Origin: Verminephrobacter eiseniae EF01-2
GTDB lineage: Bacteria; Pseudomonadota; Gammaproteobacteria; Burkholderiales; Burkholderiaceae_C
Assembly (NCBI RefSeq): GCF_000015565.1
Contig: NC_008786.1
Span: 1,364,001-1,428,000 of the forward strand
Direction: 5' to 3'
Length of the DNA: 64,000 nucleotides
The position numbers were made by a program, and so were the translations under genes. This document shows, in pieces, positions 36,764-48,938 of the stretch. The first letter of the stretch is position 1. Every line of letters begins with the position of its first letter. The notes beneath the pieces are model-generated. The model was not told the origin of the DNA and made no database searches. It saw nothing but the letters and a program-made list of their open reading frames with translations.

Positions 36764-36837
36764 AGAAGGCTTTTCGGGATTTCCGAAGGATTGTCCGCTT
36801 GCCGTTTTTGCGGTTTTGACGTTCAGGGACGTATTTC

Positions 36838-37215
36838 ATGCCAACCATCAATCAACTGGTCCGTCAGGGGCGCGAGGTCGAAAAGATCAAGTCCAAAAGC
36901 CCTGCGATGGAAAACTCGCCGCAGCGCCGTGGCGTGTGCACCCGGGTGTACACCACGACGCCCAAGAAGCCCAACTCCGCTTTGCGCAAGGTCGCCAAGG
37001 TGCGTCTGACCAACGGTTCCGAGGTCATCTCCTACATCGGCGGTGAAGGCCACAACCTGCAAGAGCACAGCGTGGTGCTGGTGCGCGGCGGTCGTGTCAA
37101 GGACCTGCCCGGTGTGCGCTACCACATCGTGCGCGGCTCGCTCGACCTGCAAGGCGTGAAAGACCGCAAACAGGCGCGCTCCAAGTACGGCGCCAAAAAG
37201 CCCAAGGCCAAGTGA
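36838..37215 (+). CDS. rpsL: 30S ribosomal protein S12
   Basis: A 125-residue protein at the decoding centre of the small subunit. The conserved [12 protein letters not shown] (Lys43) and the [13 protein letters not shown] loop (Lys88) are wild type, i.e. no streptomycin-resistance substitution is seen at these positions. First gene of the str operon. Confidence 0.99.
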   Translation: MPTINQLVRQGREVEKIKSKSPAMENSPQRRGVCTRVYTTTPKKPNSALRKVAKVRLTNGSEVISYIGGEGHNLQEHSVVLVRGGRVKDLPGVRYHIVRGSLDLQGVKDRKQARSKYGAKKPKAK

Positions 37216-37372
37216 GCGTTGCAGATATTTCGGTGCTGCTTGCCGCGTGGCGCGGCGTTGCAGCGTAGTGACCCGAAAGCGCAAATGTCTTGCGCGGGTC
37301 GAGTAAGTGGGGGTTTTGCATGATCCCCGCGGTGTCTGCAAAGATGCCAACTGAAGCAAATGAGGTGAAAAA

Positions 37373-37846
37373 ATGCCACGTCGTCGCGAAGTCCCCAAGC
37401 GTGAAATCCTGCCGGATCCCAAGTTTGGCAATGTAGAGCTGTCCAAATTCATGAACGTGATCATGGAAAGCGGCAAGAAGGCGGTTGCCGAGCGCATCAT
37501 CTATGGCGCCCTGGAACTGATAGAGAAAAAGCACCCCGACAAGGACCCTCTGGAAGCCTTCACCGTGGCCATCAACAACGTCAAACCCATGGTCGAAGTC
37601 AAGTCCCGCCGTGTCGGCGGTGCCAACTACCAGGTGCCGGTGGAGGTGCGTCCTGTCCGCCGGCTGGCGCTGTCGATGCGCTGGATCAAGGAAGCGGCCC
37701 GCAAGCGTGGCGAAAAGTCGATGGCCCAACGTCTGGCCAACGAGTTGCTCGAAGCCACCGAAGGCCGTGGCGGTGCAATGAAAAAGCGCGACGAAGTGCA
37801 CCGTATGGCCGAAGCCAACAAGGCGTTCAGTCACTTTCGTTTTTGA
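37373..37846 (+). CDS. rpsG: 30S ribosomal protein S7
   Basis: A 157-residue 16S rRNA-binding protein that nucleates the 30S head; [19 protein letters not shown] and the C-terminal [20 protein letters not shown] end are typical. In E. coli it is the translational repressor of this operon. A 157-bp gap to rpsL and 166 bp to fusA are longer than in E. coli and could hold regulatory structure, but none is evident. Confidence 0.99.
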   Translation: MPRRREVPKREILPDPKFGNVELSKFMNVIMESGKKAVAERIIYGALELIEKKHPDKDPLEAFTVAINNVKPMVEVKSRRVGGANYQVPVEVRPVRRLALSMRWIKEAARKRGEKSMAQRLANELLEATEGRGGAMKKRDEVHRMAEANKAFSHFRF

Positions 37847-38012
37847 ACGCCGGGCATTCATCGGACGCATCTGCCTGACGCACCCACCGTCTGGCGCCCG
37901 TCGCCAAGGCTGCCGGCAGCCTTGGAGCGGGAAGGCGCTCACGAACCTGACGGGTTGCAGCGCCGCAATGCTGGCCCGCCCCTGAACAACACGACCCATC
38001 GCAAGGATCCCC

Positions 38013-40115
38013 ATGGCTCGCAAGACCCCCCTGGAGCGCTACCGCAACATCGGTATCTCGGCCCATATCGACGCTGGCAAGACCACGACGACCGAGCGCA
38101 TTCTTTTCTACACCGGTGTGAACCACAAGATTGGTGAAGTGCACGACGGCGCGGCCACCATGGACTGGATGGAGCAAGAGCAAGAGCGTGGCATCACGAT
38201 CACCTCGGCGGCCACCACCTGCTTCTGGAAGGGCATGGACATGTCCTTTCCCGAGCACCGCATCAACATCATCGACACTCCCGGCCACGTCGATTTCACC
38301 ATCGAAGTGGAGCGTTCCATGCGCGTGCTCGACGGCGCCTGCATGGTGTATTGCGCCGTCGGTGGCGTGCAGCCCCAGTCGGAAACCGTCTGGCGCCAGG
38401 CCAACAAGTACCGGGTGCCGCGTCTGGCTTTCGTGAACAAGATGGACCGCACCGGCGCCAACTTCTTCAAGGTCGTCGACCAGATGAAGCTGCGCCTGAA
38501 GGCCAACCCCGTGCCCATCGTGATTCCGATTGGCGCCGAAGAGCATTTCACGGGGGTGGTCGATCTGCGCAAGATGAAGGCCATCATCTGGGACGAAGCC
38601 TCCCAGGGCATGAAGTTCAGATTCGAGGACATTCCCGCCGCGCTGCAAGCCAGCGCCAAGGAATGGCGCGAGAAGATGGTGGAAGCGGCGGCAGAAGCCT
38701 CTGAAGAGCTGATGAACAAGTACCTGGAAGAGGGTGATTTGTCGGAGGACGAGATCACCAGCGGCCTGCGCGCGCGCACCGTTGCCGGCGAAATCCAGCC
38801 GATGATGTGCGGCACTGCGTTCAAGAACAAGGGCGTGCAGCGCATGCTCGACGCCGTGATCGAACTCTTGCCCTCACCGCTGGACGTGCCCCCCGTGCCC
38901 GGCTTTGATGAAGACGACAAGGCGGTCACCCGCAGGGCCGACGACGGCGAGAAGTTCTCGGCCCTGGCGTTCAAACTGATGACCGACCCGTTCGTGGGCC
39001 AACTGACCTTTGTGCGCGTGTACTCCGGCGTGCTTGCCAAGGGCGACACCGTATACAACCCGGTGCGCGGCAAAAAGGAGCGCATCGGCCGCATCGTGCA
39101 GATGCACGCCAACGAGCGCCAGGAAGTCGACGAAATCCGCGCCGGAGACATCGCTGCCTGCGTCGGCCTGAAGGATGTGACCACCGGCGAAACCCTGTGC
39201 GACCCGACGGCCATCGTGACGCTCGAGCGCATGGTGTTTCCCGAGCCCGTGATTCGCCAGGCGGTGGAGCCCAAGTCCAAGGCCGACCAGGAAAAGATGG
39301 GGATTGCGCTGTCGCGCCTGGCCGCCGAAGACCCGTCATTTCGTGTCAGCACCGACGAGGAGTCGGGCCAGACCATCATCGGCGGCATGGGCGAGTTGCA
39401 CTTGGAAATCATCGTCGATCGCATGCGGCGTGAATTCGGCGTCGAGGCCAACGTGGGCAAGCCCCAGGTGGCCTACCGCGAAACCATCCGCAAGACGGTG
39501 CAGGAAGCCGAAGGCAAGTTCGTGCGCCAGTCCGGCGGCAAGGGCCAGTACGGCCATGTCGTGCTCAAGATCGAGCCCAACGAAGCCGGCAAGGGCATAG
39601 AGTTCATCGACGCCATCAAGGGCGGTGTGGTGCCGCGCGAATACATCCCGGCCGTGGAAAAAGGGGTCAACGAAGCCGTGACCCAAGGCGTGCTGGCCGG
39701 CTACCCGGTGGTCGATGTCAAGGTCACGCTGCACTTCGGCTCGTACCACGATGTCGACTCGAACGAACTGGCGTTCAAGATGGCCGCCATCTTCGGCTTC
39801 AAGGAAGGCTGCAAGAGGGCCTCCCCGGTGATCCTGGAGCCGATGATGGCCGTGGAAGTGGAAACGCCGGAAGACTATGCCGGCAACGTGATGGGCGACC
39901 TGTCCTCACGCCGTGGCATGGTGCAAGGCATGGACGACATGGTCGGTGGCGGCAAGGCCATCAAGGCCGAAGTGCCGCTGTCCGAAATGTTCGGCTACTC
40001 GACCACGCTGCGTTCGATGTCGCAAGGCCGCGCCACCTACACGATGGAATTCAAGCATTACAGCGAAGCGCCGCGCAACGTGTCTGAAGCCATCGTGGCC
40101 GCGCGCGCAAAGTGA
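38013..40115 (+). CDS. fusA: Translation elongation factor G
   Basis: A 700-residue GTPase that drives translocation. The G1 loop is [15 protein letters not shown]2/G3 are [11 protein letters not shown] and DTPGHVDFT, and [10 protein letters not shown] is G4. Domains II-V follow at normal length. Third gene of the str operon. Confidence 0.99.
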
Positions 40116-40245
40116 GAAACACCCCCTGATCTGAGCTTTGTCTGGTCTGCGATCGGGCGCCGCCCTGTCCCCTGTGCGGGGCGATACAGCCACCCGGTGC
40201 AGACGTTAAACCACCACACAGGACTTGCTCTTTGGAGAATTGGAA

Positions 40246-41436
<1,191 letters not shown>

Positions 41437-41462
41437 TGCGCCCGCAAAACCAGGAACCTGCC

Positions 41463-41774
41463 ATGTCCAAGCAAAAAATCCGCATCCGCCTGAAGGCATT
41501 CGATTACAAGCTGATCGACCAGTCCGCAGCCGAGATCGTCGACACCGCCAAGCGCACCGGCGCCATCGTCAAGGGCCCCGTGCCCTTGCCAACGCGCATG
41601 AAGCGTTTTGACATCCTGCGCTCGCCGCATGTCAACAAGACCAGCCGCGACCAGCTCGAAATCCGCACGCACCAGCGCCTGATGGACATCGTCGACCCCA
41701 CCGACAAGACGGTGGACGCACTGATGAAGCTCGACCTGCCTGCGGGCGTGGATGTCGAAATCAAGCTGCAATGA
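41463..41774 (+). CDS. rpsJ: 30S ribosomal protein S10
   Basis: A 103-residue head protein ([20 protein letters not shown]), also a NusG partner in transcription-translation coupling. It lies 26 bp after tuf, so it belongs to the tuf transcript; a 199-bp gap with a candidate promoter separates it from rplC. Confidence 0.98.
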   Translation: MSKQKIRIRLKAFDYKLIDQSAAEIVDTAKRTGAIVKGPVPLPTRMKRFDILRSPHVNKTSRDQLEIRTHQRLMDIVDPTDKTVDALMKLDLPAGVDVEIKLQ

Positions 41775-41795
41775 TTCAAGCCATGCGAACCTGGC

Positions 41796-41824
41796 TGGAA
41801 AAAACCGGGTTCGCGCGCTATACT
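41796..41824 (+). promoter_or_regulatory. Candidate promoter ahead of rplC
   Basis: TGGAAA (41796-41801) and TATACT (41819-41824) are 17 bp apart. The -10 matches five of six consensus bases. It would give the rplC-rpsQ cluster its own start with a leader of about 140 nt, a place where L4-type autogenous control acts in E. coli. Confidence 0.45.
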
Positions 41825-41973
41825 CTGCGGCTTGCCTGATTGGGCGCCGGCCCGGGAAAGCCGCCTGTAGCGCATGATGGCAACCGAAGTCTTATCAACC
41901 CTTCTTTCACGCACCTGAGGTGCAAACGCCGCAGCCAATTGAAGTTGCGGCGGTGGAAGTTTTGGAGAAACCA

Positions 41974-42648
41974 ATGAGTCTGAGCAACTCCCTCGGGTTG
42001 CTGGGTCGCAAAGTGGGCATGATGCGTCTGTTCACCGATGATGGGGACGCAGTGCCTGTCACGGTGGTCGATGTGTCCGACAACCGCGTGACCCAGGTCA
42101 AAACCCAAGAGAACGACGGCTATGTCGCCTTGCAGGTCACGTTCGGTGCGCGCAAGGCCTCGCGCGTGAGCAAGCCCGAAGCCGGCCACCTTGCCAAGGC
42201 AGGGGTGCAAGCCGGAGAGATCATCCAGGAATTTCGCGTCAGCGCCGATACCGCCGCCCAGTACCAGGCGGGCGCATCGGTGGCGATAACGTCGGTGTTT
42301 TCCGTGGGCCAGAAGGTCGATGTGCAAGGCACCTCGATCGGCAAGGGCTATGCCGGCACCATCAAGCGCCACAACATGCGGTCGCAGCGCGCCTCGCACG
42401 GCAACAGCCGTTCGCACAACGTGCCCGGCTCGATCGGCATGGCGCAGGACCCGGGCCGCGTGTTCCCCGGCAAGCGGATGACGGGCCACCTCGGCGATGC
42501 CACCCGGACCACGCAAAATCTCGACCTGATCCGCATCGACGAAGCGCGGCAACTGCTGTTGATCAAGGGCGCCATCCCGGGCTCCAAGGGCGGGTTCGTG
42601 ACGGTGCGTCCGGCCGTCCGGAGCCAGGCTGCGAAAGGAGCGAACTGA
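41974..42648 (+). CDS. rplC: 50S ribosomal protein L3
   Basis: A 224-residue assembly-initiating 23S rRNA-binding protein. The start ([20 protein letters not shown]) follows a GGAG ribosome site. The loop near [21 protein letters not shown], close to the peptidyl transferase centre, is present. One-base overlap (TGATG) with rplD. Confidence 0.98.
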
Positions 42649-43268
42649 TGCAGCTCGAACTCCTGAATGACCAAGGCCAGGGCGCATCCCGGCTGGATGT
42701 GCCCGAAACCGTTTTCGGTCGCGAATACAACGAAGCGCTGGTGCACCAGATCGTGGTCGCCTACCAGGCCAACGCACGCCAAGGCACCCGCGCCCAGAAA
42801 GACCGTGGGCAGGTCCGGCACTCGACCAGGAAGCCGTTCAAGCAAAAGGGCACGGGCAATGCGCGCGCCGGCATGACCTCCTCGCCGCTGTGGCGCGGGG
42901 GTGGCCGGATTTTTCCGAACATGCCGGACGAGAACTTCACGCACAAGATCAACAAGAAGATGTACCGCGCCGGCATGTCGGCGATCTTCTCGCAGTTGGC
43001 CCGCGAAGGCCGTCTGGCGGTGGTCGAATCGATCAAGCTCGACTCGCCCAAGACCCGGGTCCTGGCCGACAAGTTCAAGGCGATGAACCTGCAATCGGTG
43101 ATGGTGATTGCCGATGAAGTCGACGAAAACCTGTATCTGGCAGCGCGCAACCTGGTGAACGTGCTCGTCGTCGAGCCCCGTTACGCCGATCCCGTGTCGC
43201 TGGTGCGCTTCAAGAAAGTGCTCGTCACCAAGGGCGCAATCGACAAACTCCAGGAGATGTTCGCATGA
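42648..43268 (+). CDS. rplD: 50S ribosomal protein L4
   Basis: A 206-residue protein with the extended exit-tunnel loop ([23 protein letters not shown]). In E. coli it represses its own operon by binding the leader mRNA. Overlaps rplC by one base and rplW by four. Confidence 0.98.
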
Positions 43269-43579
43269 GCGCGCCCCACTTCGACGAAGCACGTCTGATG
43301 CAGGTGCTGGTCGCTCCCATCGTCTCCGAAAAGGCCACGATGCTTGCCGACAAGTCCAATGCCGTGACGTTCAAGGTGCTGCAAAACGCCACCAAGCCGG
43401 AGATCAAGGCCGCTGTGCAGTTGCTGTTCAAGGTTCAGGTCAAGGGTGTTTCCGTGCTCAATACCAAGGGCAAGACCAAGCGCACCGGCAAGACGATCGG
43501 CCGCCGCGACAATGTCCGCAAGGCCTATGTCACGCTGCAGCCCGGTCAAGAACTGAAATTCTCCGGGGAGGCCGCGTAA
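43265..43579 (+). CDS. rplW: 50S ribosomal protein L23
   Basis: A 104-residue tunnel-exit protein, docking site for trigger factor and SRP. Motifs [13 protein letters not shown] and [20 protein letters not shown] are conserved. ATGA overlap with rplD. Confidence 0.98.
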
Positions 43580-43582
43580 ATC

Positions 43583-44407
43583 ATGGCTGTCATCAAGATG
43601 AAACCCACCTCGCCCGGGCGCCGCGCCGTGGTGAAGGTCACGCGGGAGCACCTGCACAAGGGCCAGCCCCATGCCCCGCTGCTGGAGCCCCAGTTCCAGA
43701 AAGCGGGCCGCAACAACAACGGCCACATCACCACCCGCCACAAGGGCGGTGGTCACAAGCACCACTACCGGGTGGTGGACTTCAAGCGCAACAAGGACGG
43801 CATTGCGGCCAAGGTCGAGCGCATCGAGTACGACCCGAACCGCACGGCCCATATCGCGCTGGTGTGCTACGCCGACGGTGAACGGCGCTACATCATCGCG
43901 CCGCGCAACCTGGAAGTGGGCGCCACGCTGCTGTCCGGCGCGGAGGCCCCGATCCGCGCCGGCAACACGCTGCCGATCCGCAACATCCCCGTGGGTTCGA
44001 CCATCCACTGCATCGAGCTCAAGCCCGGTGCCGGCGCGCAGATCGCCCGCTCGGCCGGCGCCTCGGCCACGCTGCTGGCGCGCGAAGGCACCTACGCCCA
44101 AGTGCGCATGCGCTCGGGCGAGGTGCGCAAGATCCACATCGAATGCCGCGCCACCATCGGCGAGGTGGCCAACGAAGAGCACAGCCTGCGCCAACTGGGC
44201 AAAGCCGGGGTCAAGCGCTGGATGGGGATCCGTCCCACGGTGCGCGGCGTGGCCATGAACCCGGTGGATCACCCGCACGGTGGCGGCGAAGGCCGCACCG
44301 GTGAAGGCCGCCATGCCGTCGATCCCTGGGGCAATCTGACCAAGGGTTATCGCACCCGCAACAACAAGCGCACACAGAGCATGATCGTGTCGCGTCGCAA
44401 GAAGTAA
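43583..44407 (+). CDS. rplB: 50S ribosomal protein L2
   Basis: A 274-residue protein needed for subunit joining and peptidyl transfer. [19 protein letters not shown] and the conserved histidine loop [16 protein letters not shown] are present. Confidence 0.99.
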   Translation: MAVIKMKPTSPGRRAVVKVTREHLHKGQPHAPLLEPQFQKAGRNNNGHITTRHKGGGHKHHYRVVDFKRNKDGIAAKVERIEYDPNRTAHIALVCYADGERRYIIAPRNLEVGATLLSGAEAPIRAGNTLPIRNIPVGSTIHCIELKPGAGAQIARSAGASATLLAREGTYAQVRMRSGEVRKIHIECRATIGEVANEEHSLRQLGKAGVKRWMGIRPTVRGVAMNPVDHPHGGGEGRTGEGRHAVDPWGNLTKGYRTRNNKRTQSMIVSRRKK

Positions 44408-44417
44408 GGGGTAACGG

Positions 44418-44693
44418 ATGACTCGCTCTCTCAAAAAGGGTCCATTTGTTGACCATCACTTGCTGGCCAAGGTCGAAAAAGCCGTCGCCACCAAGGACAA
44501 GAAACCCGTCAAGACCTGGTCGCGTCGCTCCATGGTGCTGCCCGAGTTCATCGGTCTGACCATCGCCGTGCACAACGGCAAGCAGCATGTGCCGGTCTAT
44601 GTCACCGACCAGATGGTGGGCCACAAGCTGGGCGAATTCGCCCTGACGCGCACCTTCAAGGGCCACCCCGCTGACAAGAAAGTCAAGAAGTAA
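44418..44693 (+). CDS. rpsS: 30S ribosomal protein S19
   Basis: A 91-residue head protein; [19 protein letters not shown] and the C-terminal [12 protein letters not shown] are standard. It forms a complex with S13. Confidence 0.98.
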   Translation: MTRSLKKGPFVDHHLLAKVEKAVATKDKKPVKTWSRRSMVLPEFIGLTIAVHNGKQHVPVYVTDQMVGHKLGEFALTRTFKGHPADKKVKK

Positions 44694-44703
44694 GGAGTCG
44701 ACC

Positions 44704-45036
44704 ATGCCTGAAACACATGCCATCTTGCGGGGTGTCCGTCTGTCGGTCGACAAGGGTCGTCTGGTCGCTGACCTGATTCGCGGCAAGAAGGTCGATCAAG
44801 CGCTGAACATCCTGAACTTCACGCAGAAAAAAGCTGCAGGAATCATCCGGAAGGTGCTGGAGTCGGCCATCGCCAACGCCGAACACAACGATAGTGCCGA
44901 CATCGACGAACTGAAGGTCAAGACCATCCATGTCGAGCAAGGCACCACCCTCAAGCGCTCCGCCGCGCGCGCCAAAGGTCGCGGCAACCGCATCAGCAAG
45001 CCGACGTGCCATGTGTACGTGACGGTAGGCAACTAA
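44704..45036 (+). CDS. rplV: 50S ribosomal protein L22
   Basis: A 110-residue protein lining the exit tunnel with an extended beta hairpin ([17 protein letters not shown]). Region affected in macrolide resistance appears normal. Confidence 0.98.
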   Translation: MPETHAILRGVRLSVDKGRLVADLIRGKKVDQALNILNFTQKKAAGIIRKVLESAIANAEHNDSADIDELKVKTIHVEQGTTLKRSAARAKGRGNRISKPTCHVYVTVGN

Positions 45037-45048
45037 AGGGCCAGGACC

Positions 45049-45933
45049 ATGGGACAGAAAATCCATCCTACCGGCTTTCGCCTTGCGGTCAGCCGCAACT
45101 GGGCCAGCCGTTGGTACGCCGACAACCGCGATTTCGCCGGCATGCTGGCCGAAGACATCAAGGTGCGCGAGTACCTCAAGACCAAGCTCAAGAACGCCGC
45201 CGTCTCGCGCATCCTGATCGAGCGCCCGGCCAAGAACGCGCGCATCACCATTTACTCGGCCCGTCCCGGTGTGGTGATCGGCAAGAAAGGCGAAGACATC
45301 GAGAGCCTGAAAAAGGAACTCGCCGTGCGCCTGGGCGTGCCGGTGGCAGTGAACATCGAAGAAGTGCGCAAGCCGGAAATCGACGCCAAGCTGATCGCCG
45401 ACAGCATCACGCAGCAGTTGGAAAAGCGCATCATGTTCCGCCGCGCGATGAAGCGCGCGATGCAAAACGCGATGCGTCTGGGGGCACAGGGCATCAAGAT
45501 CATGTCGTCCGGCCGGCTCAACGGCATCGAAATCGCGCGTTGCGAGTGGTACCGCGAAGGCCGCGTGCCGCTGCACACGCTGCGTGCGGACATCGACTAC
45601 GGCACCTCGGAAGCCAAGACCACCTATGGCGTGATCGGCGTCAAGGTCTGGGTCTACAAAGGCGACACGCTGGGCCGCAACGACCTGCCCGCCGTGGAAA
45701 CCCCGCGCCCGGACGAAGAGCGCCGCCCACGCGGCCCACGCCGTGATGGCCGCCCCGGCGGCGACCGTTCGGGCGCAGGCCGTGGACCGCGTCGCCCTGC
45801 CGCTGGCAACAGCGCGCCGGCCGATGGCAGCGACAAGCCGGCTGGCGCCGGGGGCGCTGACAACACCGCCGTCAAGCGCGTGCGCAAAGTCGCCGCGCCT
45901 GCGGCACCCGCTGCGGACGTAAAGGGAGAATAA
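45049..45933 (+). CDS. rpsC: 30S ribosomal protein S3 with long C-terminal tail
   Basis: A 294-residue protein, against 233 in E. coli. The KH domain and mRNA-entry region are standard ([31 protein letters not shown]). After about residue 215 follows a basic, Arg/Gly/Pro/Ala-rich low-complexity tail of some 75 residues, as is usual in this order though its length varies. Confidence 0.98.
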   Translation: MGQKIHPTGFRLAVSRNWASRWYADNRDFAGMLAEDIKVREYLKTKLKNAAVSRILIERPAKNARITIYSARPGVVIGKKGEDIESLKKELAVRLGVPVAVNIEEVRKPEIDAKLIADSITQQLEKRIMFRRAMKRAMQNAMRLGAQGIKIMSSGRLNGIEIARCEWYREGRVPLHTLRADIDYGTSEAKTTYGVIGVKVWVYKGDTLGRNDLPAVETPRPDEERRPRGPRRDGRPGGDRSGAGRGPRRPAAGNSAPADGSDKPAGAGGADNTAVKRVRKVAAPAAPAADVKGE

Positions 45934-45935
45934 GC

Positions 45936-46352
45936 ATGTTGCAACCTGCTCGCCGCAAATACCGCAAGGAGCAAAAGGGCCGCAATACCGGTGTCGCTAC
46001 GCGGGGTGCTACCGTAGCCTTCGGTGATTTCGGTCTCAAATGCACCGACCGTGGCCGGCTGACGGCCCGCCAGATCGAGGCGGCACGCCGTGCGATCTCC
46101 CGCCATGTCAAGCGTGGCGGCCGCATCTGGATCCGCGTGTTCCCGGACAAGCCCATTTCCACCAAGCCCGCCGAAGTGCGCATGGGCAACGGCAAGGGCA
46201 ACCCCGAGTACTACGTGGCCGAAATCCAGCCCGGAAAAATCGTTTTCGAGATCGTCGGTGTGCCCGAAGAACTGGCCCGTGAAGCCTTCCGCCTGGCGGC
46301 CGCCAAACTGCCGCTGCGCACCACCTTCGTCAGCCGTCTGATCGGCGCCTGA
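45936..46352 (+). CDS. rplP: 50S ribosomal protein L16
   Basis: A 138-residue protein ([19 protein letters not shown]) near the A-site tRNA elbow. Two bases after rpsC. Confidence 0.98.
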   Translation: MLQPARRKYRKEQKGRNTGVATRGATVAFGDFGLKCTDRGRLTARQIEAARRAISRHVKRGGRIWIRVFPDKPISTKPAEVRMGNGKGNPEYYVAEIQPGKIVFEIVGVPEELAREAFRLAAAKLPLRTTFVSRLIGA

Positions 46353-46368
46353 TTCAGGAGAACCCGCC

Positions 46369-46563
46369 ATGAAAACCACTGAACTGCGCGCAAAAGATGT
46401 CGCCGGCATCGAAGCCGAAATCAAGGCCCTGCAAAAAGCCCATTTCAGCCTGCGCATGCAAAAGGCAACCCAGCAACTGTCCAACACCAGCACGCTGCGC
46501 ACCACCCGCCGAGCCATCGCCCGGGCCAAAACCATTCTTGCGCAAAAGCAAGCCGCCCACTGA
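46369..46563 (+). CDS. rpmC: 50S ribosomal protein L29
   Basis: A 64-residue helical hairpin protein beside L23 at the tunnel exit ([18 protein letters not shown]). Confidence 0.97.
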   Translation: MKTTELRAKDVAGIEAEIKALQKAHFSLRMQKATQQLSNTSTLRTTRRAIARAKTILAQKQAAH

Positions 46564-46572
46564 GGAGCACCC

Positions 46573-46842
46573 ATGACGGAAGCCCAAAAATCCCTCAAGC
46601 GCACCCTGATCGGCAAGGTGGTCAGTGACAAGCGGCAAAAGACCGTGACCGTGCTGGTCGAGCGCCGTGTCAAGCACGAGCTCTACGGCAAGATCATTGC
46701 CCGTTCGAGCAAGTACCACGCCCATGACGAAAAGGGCGAATACAAGCTGGGCGACATGATAGAAATCACCGAGAGCCGTCCGCTGTCCAAAACCAAGAAC
46801 TGGGTGGCCAGCCGCCTGGTGCAAAAGGCCGGCCTGCTGTAA
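46573..46842 (+). CDS. rpsQ: 30S ribosomal protein S17
   Basis: An 89-residue OB-fold primary 16S binder ([20 protein letters not shown]). It is the last ribosomal gene here; a terminator follows and rplN, expected next in many bacteria, is absent. Confidence 0.98.
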   Translation: MTEAQKSLKRTLIGKVVSDKRQKTVTVLVERRVKHELYGKIIARSSKYHAHDEKGEYKLGDMIEITESRPLSKTKNWVASRLVQKAGLL

Positions 46843-46908
46843 GCGGCCGCGCCACAGCCGGCGCTGCGGGCCGACACAATCTCCCGCGCCCGGCAAAGCC
46901 TTTCGCAA

Positions 46909-46936
46909 CGACCCACAATGTGGGTCGCTTTGCTTT
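46909..46936 (+). terminator. Rho-independent-like terminator of the ribosomal operon
   Basis: Inverted repeat CGACCCACA-A-TGTGGGTCG (46909-46927) followed by CTTTGCTTT, 66 bp after the rpsQ stop. It fits the end of the rplC-rpsQ transcript. Confidence 0.65.
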
Positions 46937-47019
46937 GTGCGGGCTTGTGGGGGCCATTCCCCGGCAAGGTTTCCTGGCAAAGCCCCCTGTTGAATCCACC
47001 ATCCAGAGGAGAGCCAGCC

Positions 47020-47526
47020 ATGATCAAAGTCGGAGACCGCCTGCCCGCAACCACGCTGATGGAGTATCACGAAGTCGAAGGCCCGGGCTGCAGCGTGGGC
47101 CCCAACCCCGTGCCCGTTGTCGAGGCCACGGCCGGCAAGACGATCGCGCTGTTTGCCCTGCCGGGCGCGTTCACGCCCACCTGCTCGGCCCGGCATCTGC
47201 CCGGTTATCTGCAAAAGGCCGATGAATTCAAGGCCGCAGGCGTTGACGAAATCTGGTGCATCAGCGTCAACGACGCCTTCGTGATGGGGGCCTGGGCGCG
47301 TGAGCAAAAGAGCGCCGGCAAGCTGCGCCTGCTGGCCGATGGCGATGCCACCTTCACCAAGGCCACCGGCCTGACGCTCGATCTGAGCGGCAAGGGCCTG
47401 GGACTGCGCAGCAACCGCTACTCGATGCTGGTGCGCGATGGCAAGGTGGTCACGCTCAACGTCGAAGCCCCGGGCCAATTCGAGGTGAGCGGCGCAGACC
47501 GGCTGCTGGCCCAGGCCAAGGGCTGA
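47020..47526 (+). CDS. Prx5-type peroxiredoxin
   Basis: A 168-residue thiol peroxidase. The peroxidatic Cys55 is in PGAFTPTCSARHLPGY, the hallmark of the Prx5 group that usually takes electrons from glutathione/glutaredoxin. It reduces H2O2 and alkyl hydroperoxides in the cytosol. AGAGGAGAGCC precedes ATG 47020. It stands alone downstream of the ribosomal operon terminator. A gshA gene elsewhere in the window would supply glutathione. Confidence 0.93.
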   Translation: MIKVGDRLPATTLMEYHEVEGPGCSVGPNPVPVVEATAGKTIALFALPGAFTPTCSARHLPGYLQKADEFKAAGVDEIWCISVNDAFVMGAWAREQKSAGKLRLLADGDATFTKATGLTLDLSGKGLGLRSNRYSMLVRDGKVVTLNVEAPGQFEVSGADRLLAQAKG

Positions 47527-47532
47527 CAGGCT

Positions 47533-48024
47533 TCAGGAAATGTCGGCCTTGAGGTAATGCGCGCCCGCGATCGGGTTGTGGTAGTAGGGCGCAATCGCGG
47601 CAAAGCCCAGGTCGGTGTACAGCGTGCGGGCCGATTCCATGTCGTCGAGCGTGTCGAGCAAGACACAGGCGTAGCCAGCTTGCCGGGCCCGGTCCAGCGT
47701 GGCCTCGGCCAGCTCGCGCCCCAGGCCGCGACGGCGAAACGCCTTGCGCACGTACAGCCGCTTCATTTCGCTGGCGTTGGGGTAATCGGCGCTGTCCAGC
47801 GGGCGCAACGCGCAGCAGCCGGCAATGGCGCCCTCGACTTCGGCCAGCAGCAGTGCACCGCGCGGCGCTGCATAGTCGCCGGGCAGTTGCGCCAGCTCGC
47901 TCTCGAAGTTCTGGAAGCACAGGTCCACACCGAGGCTGTTGGCGTACTCGCGAAAGATCTGGCGCACCGCTTCCATCTCGGCGGGCGAGGACGGGGTGCG
48001 CAGGGTGACGGCAGGCGGGTCCAC
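47533..48024 (-). CDS. GNAT-family N-acetyltransferase
   Basis: A 163-residue protein with the acetyl-CoA binding pyrophosphate loop KAFRRRGLGRELAEATLDRA preceded by the strand EMKRLYVR, and LDTLDDMESARTLYTDLGF near the C-terminus. Substrate not predictable. Convergent with the peroxiredoxin gene, six bases apart. Confidence 0.88.
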   Translation of the reverse strand: MDPPAVTLRTPSSPAEMEAVRQIFREYANSLGVDLCFQNFESELAQLPGDYAAPRGALLLAEVEGAIAGCCALRPLDSADYPNASEMKRLYVRKAFRRRGLGRELAEATLDRARQAGYACVLLDTLDDMESARTLYTDLGFAAIAPYYHNPIAGAHYLKADIS

Positions 48025-48068
48025 GACGCGGGTTCAAACGATGACAGCCCGCAGTGTAGCGAGTTCGC

Positions 48069-48746
48069 TCACCAGCCTGCGGCTGATGCCAGTGATGACA
48101 GCCACCATGACAGCCCGGCACACAGGGCCAGCAGCAGCAGCGCTGCGACCCGGCTGCCGAGGTCATCGCGCGAGGGGGCGACGGCGCTGGCCAGCAGCTT
48201 GTCGCCATCGAGCATCGGCCGGATCAGCCGCCGCCGCACGCGCACATAAAACACGATGGCCAGCAGATGCAGGCCCGCCAGTCCCAGCACCAGATACTGG
48301 CCGATGCCCTCGTGGTAGCTCGTCATCTGCTCGACCACCGCGTTCGATACCCGTGCTGACAGCGGCCCGGCAAAGGCGATCTCGTCGTCGCTGAACAGGC
48401 CGGTCCCGACCTGCGCCAGCAGCACTGCCAGCAAGGAGAACACCGACAGCGCGCCCAGCGGACTGTGGCCAACGTCGTCCTGCGGGTGGGGCATGCCGCG
48501 CAGGTAGCGCAGCAGCCGCGCCGGCGAATACAGGAAGGCCGCAAAGCGCGACCAGCGCCCGCCGACCAAGCCCCAGACGATGCGAAACAGCAGCAGCGCC
48601 AACACCACATGGCCCAGGCGCAGGTGCCACAGCATTGCGTTGCCGCCCAGTTTGCCGGTGATGACCAGCGCCACCACACAGGCGGCCAGCGCCCAGTGGA
48701 AGATGCGGGTCGGAAGATCCCAGATGCGGACGGTGTGCTGCGTCAT
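48069..48746 (-). CDS. Cytochrome b561-family membrane protein
   Basis: A 225-residue di-haem b-type cytochrome of the prokaryotic b561 (Ni/Fe-hydrogenase b-type subunit) fold: start VRIWDLPTRIFHWALAACVV (haem His17), helix 2 LWHLRLGHVVLALLLFRIVWG, and later SYHEGIGQYLVLGLAGLHL with further haem His. It carries electrons across the inner membrane. It is divergent from the cytochrome c' gene, a pairing often seen, suggesting electron transfer between them. Confidence 0.9.
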   Translation of the reverse strand: MTQHTVRIWDLPTRIFHWALAACVVALVITGKLGGNAMLWHLRLGHVVLALLLFRIVWGLVGGRWSRFAAFLYSPARLLRYLRGMPHPQDDVGHSPLGALSVFSLLAVLLAQVGTGLFSDDEIAFAGPLSARVSNAVVEQMTSYHEGIGQYLVLGLAGLHLLAIVFYVRVRRRLIRPMLDGDKLLASAVAPSRDDLGSRVAALLLLALCAGLSWWLSSLASAAGW

Positions 48747-48938
48747 GGTGCGTGCTGTGTCATGATGTGTGCGGTGTGATGTGCCGTGCTCGGCAGCCTG
48801 GGCATGTATGGTCGCACGGTGCGCGCGGCCCGGTCAACCCGGAATGACCGGCCCGCAGCACAGTCGCCATCAAACCGGCATACTCCGGCGGCGTTACAAA
48901 AATTTGCTCTCGTTCCACCCACGAAAAAGGAAATTCCG

